Shown here piece after piece: positions 14,401-26,400 of a stretch of DNA of 64,000 nt. Source of the stretch: Nageia nagi (taxonomy: Eukaryota > Pinophyta); contig JBITNC010000002.1 in NCBI GenBank assembly GCA_050084985.1, forward strand, positions 1,798,001-1,862,000, given 5' to 3'. How positions within the stretch are numbered: the stretch's first letter is position 1; every line of letters starts with the position of its first letter. Both the position numbers and the translations under genes were made by a program. Below the pieces are notes generated by a model that was not told the origin of the DNA, did no database searches, and saw only the letters and a list, made by a program, of their open reading frames with translations.

Positions 14401-17400
14401 AAATCTAAATAAAAGAACTGGAAAAACACCTAAGCTATGCCCACGCAAAGTATTCTCTGTCACTTGTAAATCATGTACATTATACTAATTGTTCCAACCA
14501 TATTTTCTACAAAGGAAAAAATATAAGATAATACTATTATTCTACCCAATCCACGCCACAAGTGTTTGATTCATACCTTTCCGACCAACTTTGTACGTTT
14601 CTTGTGATGTAAAATAGTGTCTCGATAAACCTGTGATAAGAAATGCATGTTAATCTTCTCAGGAATTAACTTTGCATCCCAAATACAAATTATAATGCCT
14701 AATTATCTTTGCTAATATTTGTATTTACTATTTTCAATACTCAATATTACAAAAACACTGTAAGGAAAAAATACAAAATAGTAGATATGCAGTAGTATAG
14801 ACTACAATAATACATTGAAATATTTGGTGCCCTGACATGTACCTTGTTTTGTCCTGGCCCATTTTTGGGCACCTTCTGAGAAAATCTTATTGTCCACTTT
14901 AGACAGGCATATATGTTGAGCAGATATTTTGATGTTAGCTTGTGGATATGCGATTTTGTATGATATGCATACCTTTCTATAACTTTCTAGGAGACAGTAC
15001 TCAATGAACCATAGAAGTATGTTGTTTTCACCAAATGTGTATCTATGATTTCTAAAGACTTATGAACAGGTAAGGAATAAGTGAATTATGTTTCCTTGTA
15101 GATGGTTATGTTTGAGGAAACTAATGTCTTGTGTTGCCAAGAAAGGGAGGACCCCAACTTCAGTACCCAAAGGATGACGGCATCTTGTTGTGAAGAAGGA
15201 ACAACTTTTATAAGATAAAACAATTTATTCAAAATTGTAAAAGCAAATGTATATGTATGTAGATGTTGTGCTAACTCGAAATGATGGAGTATCTTAAAAG
15301 TTAAAAGAAATACTAGCAACACCTAAGTTATGCAAGCAAAGGAATATTAGAGGAGGTGGTTATTATTTTATTATGCTGACTGATATGAATGCTGTGAAAG
15401 GAAAAATGGCAAACATATTATGCCGAAGGCGTACCATGAAAACATTTAATATAAAAACTCAAAACTATGAAAACGAAATAGAATAAATACAAGACAGATT
15501 TGCATACATAAGTGCATCTTGTTATATGCAGTGTAAATGTAGTTTTCCATGGAATTTTTTCGTCACTTGCTTGGAATGAAGTAAAAGGTTAGTGACAGCC
15601 CAGAAGACTCGCAGACAATATAAGCCATTTTTTAATTTGTGGAGAATTGTTGACCTAAGTTCTTCATGGGTGAGTTTGGGTAACGCCCTTTTCACTCCTA
15701 GACTCTACTATAGTAATGCTTTTGAGTCTTGAAATCTGTTAGTAGAGACCTAGACGTTTTTTTGGATAGGCAACCTTACATACTGGCTATCAAACGATAT
15801 ATTTTATGTCAGTAGAATGAATGTTTTGCTGTGGAAAAAATGCCCAGGTCAATTTAAATTGATAAGTAAATTTAAATAAAGCATGTCACTATGCATAAGA
15901 ATCATCCACCTTAGGACTCAGCGAAAATGATTAGGAAGATGGCATACGATTTTTTCTTCTACAATGGATTCTTTACGCTGAAGCTTGAATTAGGTTTCGT
16001 ATTCTATTTGACAAAATGAAACCTTTAAATTTATGCATATGAAGCGTTTTGAGTAAACTTAGAATGCAGATTTAAAACTTGAAACAATATCAAAGTCTCT
16101 TTAAGAATTAGATCAAAGGATATTAGTTTGCTTTGTCCAGTGTTTGATGAAATGAAAGTTTTGCACTTTGGCAACTTCACTTATTATTTGTTATGAAAGT
16201 CAATAGAGTTGTATTTGAAATGTAGGCACCGTAGGTGCATTGATAGGAGTCCTTCAGTGGTTTTTAGGATCGTGGAAAACTACTTAAATGATTCCTTCAT
16301 TGGATTAATTCTTGAATAAATAGTTTTGGATTGCAATACCCTTCATCTCTCTAATGGTAGAGAGTGGAATTTGTCTCGTACTATTTCAGAGTTGTAGCAC
16401 CATATCATAAACTTAATAATTACCCTTATATCCATAAAATAAAATTACTTGATGTACAACAGTCATGTGGTCTTTTAGGGAGTGTTTGTATTGAAGTAAT
16501 AAGCATTATACTCCCTATTAGTGGCTGATTATTGTAGCTTTCTATCTACCCTAACATATCATGAAGTTAATTTTCTTTCGCATTTAATGGGCTATAGGAA
16601 ACTCCTCTTATTGGGCATGTATTTGTACATTCACAAAAAATCGTAGTGAAGGTGAAGTAGAGCCCTATTCACCTTCCAAGAATGACTATGCAGTACCTTT
16701 CAGTTGCACATATAATGATGGAAATGTGCATTTTAATCACGGTCTTACACTTTATTAGCGCCAACTGGCCTACGAGCATCTAGGGAATAATGTTGAGTTT
16801 GTTGTGCATTTACAAACAATGACCAAATGACTGGAAGTAAGTACTAATTTATTTTACTCCATCATAACCTTATGAGCATTTTCAATTGGGTTTGTCTAAC
16901 ACTGAGATGAGCTGTCTTCAGAAACAAATGAAGTTAGAGCACTCTTTGTACCATATAATGCAAAATACTTCGACATTTTCTAGAATGAGTCAAGAGTACT
17001 TGTAATTGGAAGATATTTCAGACTTGTAATATATTAATCAAAACAGAAATTGATCTATGTTAAATTTGTGCTCAAGAATGTGTGAAACAAGTATTTTTTA
17101 TCAGCATGGAATCAAATAAGAATGTTATTTCTCTACAATAACTTCTAATTTCTTATTGCTATATATTGGAATACAGTGCATGGAAAACGTGTTGAATGGT
17201 ATCATTGTATGAAGATTAACTTGATTTCACATATTTCCACTGAAAAGCAAATGAGATTTGTTCAGCATAGAGCTAGTTAAATGCTAAGGGCTGATAACTA
17301 CACTTTACAAGCCAATCCTTTGTGTATGGATTGCAAAATTTCTAAAAAATGACTTTAGTTGCAAACGAGCTCAGCTGAAGTAAGATAAAATATGCTTTAG

Positions 17401-20400
17401 TCCCAGAACTGAATCCTTTCAATGTTGACTGATACCATATGAGATGAACAGATATATGGTTTTATACCAAAGGAATGTGTGCTTGCAGTATGACATGTTT
17501 TTGCTTGTGAATGTGATGTTTATATCTGTTTATATTTTTATAGAAAGTGAGCATTGAGATAAAGGCTTTCTATCCCTACTCAAGGTTGTTTGTTAATGTG
17601 ATATGAATAAAATTTAGGATTCTGTTGTTGGTAATTATAGAATGTCAAACAAGGGAAAAACATATTTATGGACACATTTAAATTTGCATTGGAGCCATTT
17701 AAAATGATGCTATTTAAGTGTTTTATTTGATGGGTTCACTTGAGAATTTGAGATTATTTTGAATAAACTTAAGTGATATTTTCTAATTTTGCATGATCCA
17801 AGTACATGCTAGCGTAGGTGAATAGATGAATTGAAAATTAGATTTCTCCCAACTATATAAAGTAAAAGCAAATGACTCATTTGGGTATCTTACAAATTCA
17901 CATTGAAGGTTGTATACTCTCATGCACTCAATACAGCCTTAATATTAATTTCTTCTACAAGACTGATCATCTTCTTCCAAGTATTTTCTTGAATCAAATT
18001 CATAGGTTTTGAAGTAGAATTTCACAAGGCAAACATCAAAATCCTTTGAAAGCCACTAGACATATATACTAGAGAACACTGCAAACCAAAAACCCATTAG
18101 GCCCAGAATGTGGGCATTTTAGTCCCTACAGCCCATAACATGGCCATTTTGGGAAGTTCATCCTAAAACAAAAGCAATTTGGTTGCAAAGCTTTATTGAC
18201 CCCGAACCACCTCAAAAGTCAAATCCAACCCAAAATAGCACATGTTCATCATCAATTTGCTCCAGAATGCAAGGATTTGTCATCCAAAATAACAAATGTC
18301 CACCAGCCTACCTTCAATCCATAAACTCCAAATAAGTCTTCTTTGTAAATCCTGTTTAGAATTCCACATGATCCTAATTGCTAGATCCTATATTACATAT
18401 TACTATAAATCTATTTTCATTTTGTAGGCAAAAACAAATTGTATATATTTTAATACAATGTTCTCTTTTTTATGTTTATAGTTTCTCTTATTTTAACATG
18501 AATAATTAGAGTACAGGAAACTAATGCCGTTATGTGATAATAGGGAAAGCGTAACTTGATTAGTATTTGAATGCATAAAAAGCTAAAATCGTAGAGAAAA
18601 GACTTTTTTGGGGGGCTTAAGACCTTTGGGGTGTTTGTAGAAACTTAGATTTGCACTTTAGGTTTTTTAAATGGTTTTAGGTCAATGTTTTATTCGATTT
18701 ATGCAAATGTCTTTTTGTACCCACTTTAGGTAAATCAAGGTTAACTTAAATGAATTTCTCTAAATTAGCATTGTCTTCTATGTAGATTGTTGTCAGTGGG
18801 TCCACTTAGGTGAATTCAATATCCAATTTGTGAATCATTTATAAGACATTCCAAGAGTTCATTTTTGAGGTGAGAAGGAAATCATACTGAGGAAATATCA
18901 CAATCAATCTTCAAGAATTATCATTGTCAAAGATCATCCAAGGACAAGCGCAATATCATCATGTCAATGATCATCCAAGAGGCCAAAGGGCCAAAAATGT
19001 AGGTCAAAACAAGAGTCCAAGCAAAAATGTCCAATGTTTCTTCATGCCTAAAACACTCAGTGTTCCAGCACCCAAGTCCATAATGCCCAACATTCTAGCC
19101 CTGAATGCCCAAAAAGCAAATGCTCTAGTCTCGAGCCTTGGCAACCCCCTACAATTGAACTAAGTTGTTCAAAACGATTTGCAAACTAGTTCTAGCATCA
19201 TCCAAGCAAAATCATCTTCAAAATCATCATCTCAAAAGTATCTTTAGAATGATCTCCAATATCATTATTTTTGTCATTTTGCACCTCCATCTCCGTGACC
19301 ACGATCTTTGTTTGCATCTCCACAACCATGGCCTTCGTCGGCATCTCATGTCAATGACTTGCATCCTAACCTTTGTCTAGATCTCTACATCTACGACATG
19401 CATCTCAACCTTCGTTTGCATCTTCGCGTTCACGACCTTTGTCTGCATCTCTGCATTCACAACCTCAATCTGCATCTCCACTACTACGACCTGCTTCCCT
19501 GCGACCTATCTCTACATCTTTGCAACCATGAACTTCATCTACATCTCCACGACCACAACTTGCATCCTCACGACCTATGTCTACATCCCCACAAATACGA
19601 TTTTCATCTTCACAACCTCCATCTACATCTCCACGACCACGATTTGCATCTCCTGTGACCTATCTATGCACTCTCTACATCTTTCGCAACCTTCATCTAC
19701 ATCTTTTGCAACTTTAATCTACATCTTTCGCGACCTTTGTCTACATCTCCACAACCTTTGCTTACATTCGTGTTTTTCCCCTCTCCAACACAACTACATG
19801 ATTGGATTCACAATGTTGTGCTAGGTTCGCATCCCATTCCTCATGAGATTTGTCGCTTCCACTTTGCATCCTTCCTACCCAGAGTAGCCAATCTTACAAA
19901 GGATTTGTTGAATCATCTAATTTGGTTGGATCTCCGTCCGATACATCAGAATCCTCCCATCTCTACTGGTATCCACCCCAACTGTAACTTTATGGTGACT
20001 TATGGTAACACTCTTGCAGTTTGATCCAAGATGATGACAGAATAGAGGATCGATCATCTTGCTTCATCCCATCCTCAATCTATCACAATAATTCAACCAA
20101 CATCATAGCAAATTCTAAACTGGGCTCCCCGCATGACATATCTCTCTCTTTAGATTCACCATTGCACTTTTGCGCAAGTGTTGGGAATAAGATGAAAATG
20201 TGTTACATCTCTAATGGTAAGCGCCTCCCAAAATTGGAAAAACTAAATTAGCTATTGTTGAACCAAGTGACCTCACTCCTATCAGCAAATTCATAACAAC
20301 AAACCCTCATATTGTCACTCCAAAAACAATTATCTGAACAAGACACCCACCTTAAAAGCTTGAACCTCTCTTTATTCACTACTAAGGTAGCTGCCCTTTC

Positions 20401-23400
20401 TATTGAGGTTGTTGCTCTTCGCTTGAACTTTTCCCCCTCATCTCCTACCAATTCCTTATAGGAAGAACTCTCCTCTCATTGGGAGGAGTTCTTGTCCAGC
20501 AAAGATTCACATGAGTTACTTTCTAAGCAACGGCAAATAAAGGGTTCATGGGTGGATCCAGTTCGACGAACTAGTTCTAAATTGCCTCCTCTTATTAAGA
20601 CTACAATCAATGAGAAATTTGATAAGGAACACCATAGGCAAAAAAAATCCCTTAATCTTCACATCCAAAGATTAACACCATAAGATAATCCATTGGATAC
20701 AATTCTAAGATTTATTCTTAACACATTGAGTTTTCTAGAAATCCCTATGGAGCGCGTTCGGGCCGCTAAGGACTCTTCACTGATTGTCCATTTACGCATA
20801 ATAGGGCATAAACTACCTAGCCTTAGAGTAAAAAAGATTCTCTTCTACCTTCCAAATCGCATCTTTATTGATAAGGATCTTACTCATGTACAATCCCAAG
20901 AGTTATCTTCGTCCAAAAAAGAAGTCACTTAGGCGAGGCGACTAGGTAAATGGGCTGTCATTTGAAATTATCAAGCTTGGATCAAAGATCCCCCCACAAG
21001 TAGGCATAGACCTTGGCCCCCAGCATCCTCTTGTTCAGGTTCCAAATGATGCCCAAGCCCCCTCAGCACTCTCAATACTCTTGATCACAGTTTCAAACTG
21101 TAATGGGATGATTTGGTCTTCTCCAGGATCAGTTCATGACATCATTCACCACATGGAGTTGGTACTTTTTACCAAGACACAAGAGATCTTCAGCAAAGGT
21201 CTCCCCTCCCTTTTCAAGTTTACTTGGATCTCCACATTCAGGACCACGGGTCATGCAGGATTCAATAGTCAAGGTTCAAGAGAAGTAGCTTTCTTAGTGA
21301 GTGACCTTTTCCTTCCTAGTCCTAGGATTCATGTGGAGGGTATTGACACCCATGCACAAACATCTGGATTTCTATTTGGAGAGTCCCATCACTTAGGAGA
21401 GTCTACATTGTCGATTGTTATTTCCCACCAACATCTTTGGGTTACATTATCTAGGATATAGGAGAGTCCCCATACCTCGACCTCTTCCCAAATATTACCA
21501 AATACTCCATTTAGGGTGAGATTATGCTCATGTGTGCTTTCAACAATCGAACACGAAATTTGCAGACTCAATATTTTGAGAATAGTTAGGATCCACTTCA
21601 TATCCAAGACTTGGGTTCAGCATTGCATGCTCTCCCCAGGTGAGGCTCAAAGATGATTGATGGTGTGTGCACTTTGTTATATCCATCACACCCTTTAGGG
21701 TTTTTATTCCCTCTATGTTTAGTTTGTTTTTCTTTATGCTATTTGTTATCTAGATCTAGGGCAAGCCCTTTAGGGGCTTTGTTGGTTATTACACTATTTT
21801 TGTATACTTTAGTCCCATTGATTGCTTTTGGTCACCTGTGAACATTAATACACTTTCTTTCTACAACCAAGGTTTACCCTAAAGATCATGTCTGCTAACA
21901 AGCTTTCGAACCTCTATCATCTAAATAAGTTCATTATATCTCTTCTTGTCAAAATCCTAATTGCTAAATCCTATACTACATATTGGCTATTAATTTATTT
22001 CCATTTCATAAATATTATAAATGTCCAGGTTTTAATACATAGTTCATTACTAATGCTTCTACATTTTCCTTAGGAGGACCTTAGAGGTGTTCGAGTTTCG
22101 GCCTACAATTACAAATGGAAGTTTGCACAACAAAACTTAAAGAGTTCTCCAAGTAACCTTATGCCACTTTGGATCAGAACTTAGAGAAGAGATGATTTAC
22201 GTTAATTCTCAAAAGATTTATTATTTCATTTTTCAAACTCCACTAGCTTTACTAAAGGGTTAGAATGTCGAAGAAATGATGTTGATTTCATGATATCGAA
22301 GATTGGACTAGTTGGAAGTATTACATCATATACATCAATCCCATGTAGGTCAATTATCGTTGTTATTTATTACAAGTATACTACATGAAGGGCAGTCATA
22401 CCCTATCAAAGAGGACCTTAGAGCTGTTCGGGTTTCGACCTAAGGATGTTCCTTGGATAGTTCAAAGTTTACCTCTATCAACTACGAATCGAGACAAATC
22501 CCATTGAGCACACAAGCTTCAAGTATGCCAATTATGCTCATTGAAGCCAAAGACTGAGGATCAATTCATATTCAAGTGCTCGGTTTACTATGAGATTCGA
22601 GGACAATACCATTGTCTTTTCCAAGACTCCCATAGCTCAATCTCGACCTTCTTTCAATTCCTGGACCAGCATTATGTGGCACTCTATCTCAAGGATGCGT
22701 TCCTTCTCAAGAAACATCTCCTAGCCGAAACCTAGCACCTGACAAGTGATTGTCTGATTACTTCTTTTTTTCGAGTCTCTTTGAAGGAGGGATCTAGTAG
22801 GAGGACGAGAGAGGACCTTATTCTGTTTGTCTGACGCACTAGACAACAAGTATGTGCTGACCCTATTCCTCTGTTGTCTCAACAAATCACATCCTTCTTT
22901 AGCTCTAGCAAAGTCGATTTACCCATAGTTGTCATAGACCAAGGAGAGCCCAAGCAAGTTGTCCAAAGGAGAGTCCTCCCCTCCAATTGTTCTTCACTAT
23001 TATGTTCCATAGTTTGACTATGTGTTCCTTTTTAGGGCTTAGCCCCTTTATTGTATTTCTACATTGTTTTTCTTAGATTGTTCTAGTGTGGGTTACCTAG
23101 AGCCCCACATGCTACTTTTTACATTTGTATTTCTAAGTCCCAATGACTGCTTTTGGTCACCTGCAAACATTAATATTTTTTCTTCCTTTCTTTCAACCTA
23201 ACAGACATAGATCTCAATTGAAGCAATCTAAAAACTAGCAAAAGCATAAATATTAAAAACATCTACATCCATTCATCAATGATAAGCGTATCCAACACTA
23301 TTAATTAGGAAAATGTCAAACAACTTTGAATTATATGAGAATGATAATACAACTTTGTTTACAAAATGGTAACTATAAAAAATCTGACATGGGACCTTTA

Positions 23401-26400
23401 TTGTAACATCCCTTTTGTACTATAGAAAAATAATGTAAGAGAGGCCAAAAGGCTCATCTTAATAACATCCCTTTTGTAGTTTATTTTGTACTTTTTTTGT
23501 ATAACTTGGAATAGGAATTAATTGGTCCATGGACCCCACTGTGAGCTCCTAGTGGGACGTACCACTCCCAAGTGTAGAATAGGATTAATTAAGTGTACTT
23601 GGAGATCCCAGACTTGATTGTGGGAATCCCAAGATCTTGTGGGAATCATAAGCTTCCACGCATGACTCCCAAACCCACATGGGCATGCGTGGCTCTTCTA
23701 GACCCTAGGCTAGCATTTATGGCACCCAAGAATCCCACGTTGGGCATCCCGAGCCCTCTGGAGGCTAACGTTGGGGCCTTAGAGCCTAGTGATGATTCCA
23801 AGGTGAGATCCAAAACCTGGTGAAGTGTATAAGAAGACTTGGAGGCTCATTTGTTGGACACACTTAATCATTATACCTTTACACTTCTACATCGTCCGAT
23901 GGACACAACCTTAGAGGAGCGCTAAGTGTATTCATTAGGTGAAGCACCTAAGAGGGTTGTCAAGCTAAGGGATCTTGGCAATCTACGACATTGGTGGAGC
24001 ACCTTGCCCATCTGATGGTATCCAAGGTGGTGTGTCTACCACTTGCATGGTTATCCAGATCTAAGGAGGGCCCCTTCGATGGGGAGGAGTCAGATTGTGA
24101 GGAGATGCTATTGTCCCACGTTCATCCAGCAACATCAGCAGAGTTCGTCCAGCCCAATTCAGCTCCCAGGAGGTTAACGTCAACCCTTTCGGCTTGGTTT
24201 CATATTGATACTCATTGTGCATCTTAATATAAGTCCTGGGCATTGGATCTCAACATTTGTGTGTTGTATTGTCATCTTGTGCATGCGTTGAGCTAGTATT
24301 GTTGTGAATTGTTATATTTGGCCATTCGTTGGAATTGTGTGGTGTATATGTGCTTGGAGGACCCATCGTTGCATTATTTAGTGGTATTGTGCTTGTGGAA
24401 GTCCAACGTTGGTATACTAGGGTTTGTGCTGTAAATTGTGGATGCCCTCGTTTGATAATTTGAAATTGAATTTACTGATATTTGCTTGAGATCTATTTTG
24501 GATCGTTACATTTATTCCCTTCTATATCTTTTAAAAAGCTTAACATACATCTAAACAATGCATGCTTGCATGGGGGAAAAGAAAAAACTATCATACATAT
24601 TAGTTGCAACACCAACCTTTGGTCTTTTGCTCGACAAATGGTGATTTCTGCACTATTAGCATTTTTTATCAATCCATATTCCTGGTAATGTTAGTCTTGC
24701 TTGAGTTTGTTTGCACTCTTCGCAACCTCTGTTCATCTTCTAGCAGCACCATCAATTTGAGTGAGCATGTTCATTTGTATCCACAAGTTCTAATCATGCA
24801 AGGTCAAGCTAGTGTAGATCTTATTTTTACCACATATTTTAGCATACTGACATCATTCTTCTTGATGAGAACTCTCGTGTTAAGACTTGCATGCAGTGGG
24901 CTTATCATTGTGTACCAATGTTGACTCCATCTACAGATTGTCCTACCCACATTAGCTTAATATCGGATATGATACCTTGGGTCTGGACTTGGCCTTTTCT
25001 ACAAGTTGGAGCTTGGAGGAAGCTTATGCAATTTCTGGCTTTTCTTAACACTTTTAACCTTTTGCCTGTTTGGATCAGAACTTAGAGAAGAGACGATTTA
25101 CGTTAATTCTCAAAAGATTTGTTATTTCATCTTTAGACTCCACTAGCTTTACTAAAGAGTTAGAATGTCGAAGAAATGATGTTGATTTCATGACATCGAT
25201 GTTTGGACTAGTTGGAAGTATTACATCATACACATCGGTCCCACGTAGGTCTATTATTGCTGTTATTTATTCCAAGTATACTCCATGAAGGGTAGTTATA
25301 CCAAAATAGGCTTATTATGATCATATTTGTACAGTTATCAGCATGTATAAATATCTTCAGTTTAACGAAATCAATATAGGATTTTTGCTTTCCCGAACTC
25401 TAGCTATATTTATGATGACATCATTCCTACCAATATTTTGGTCTTAAGGAAAGAGAGTATTACAGGGTCGGGACTTATTTAGGAAAGAAGTTCTGCAAAA
25501 AAATGAAAATGAAACTTCTAATCAAGAAAAAACTCTGCAAAACTAAACCCAGAACTTATTCCTTAGCTACAGTTACAAAGAATTGTTGTTACACATTTGC
25601 TCTTTGGTCTTGTAAGTTGTGCATGACAAAATGGATACAATGCAAAAAGGTGGCATCTTGTAAACAAAAACGTTCTACAAGAATCAATAGCCAAGAAGAA
25701 GATACAAAGGCAACATGCCACTACTAAAATTAATGTGCCAGCCTTACAAGATTATTTCCCATTTTGACCTTCCAAGGACAGTAATGCAAATTCAAAATCA
25801 AATAACCTTTTGACCTTCCAAGGAGGAGTGAAAGATTGTAGAAATGAAAAGAAAAACTTCAAGAGATGCAAGAAAAAACCTACAGGAGATGAATAGTAAA
25901 GAGACCCATAGTACCTGCAAATTAAAACCCTATTGATACCATATGATAATATGATATAGAAACCCCATAGGTAAAACACTTGATTAAGAAAAGAGAAAGG
26001 AAGAAATATCCACAAAAGAGCAAATTAGGTCAACAGGACTCAACAAAAAAAAGTGCTTGTTCCAAAAAATAAACAATAGAAGCCAAAAAGGGACTTTGAA
26101 CCGAAAAACTAAAAAGTTAAATTAAACTAACTTAAACCAATATCTAGGAAAGGTTTGACCAACATGTAATAACTCCAAAGTTAAAGAGTAACAAGACATT
26201 AACATCATCAATCAACTTGAAAGAGTTGATACATAACTTGATAATGCTATTTAGAGAGTGGCCAGGGTTGAGTGGACCTAGTTGGGGAATCCTGGGAGGA
26301 CACACCTCATGACACTATGATTTTTCTTCATTCAAAAGCAAGGATCTTGTCAAAGATGATAAAAAAATTGTAACCTATAATTGCCTAATTCATAAATGAG

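Noticed and set aside
19308-19824. His/Leu-rich ORFs as coding genes
   Set aside because: They are products of the minisatellite, open in more than one frame.
24540-25070. MULE transposase-like reading
   Set aside because: No catalytic or zinc motif could be aligned; left unclassified.
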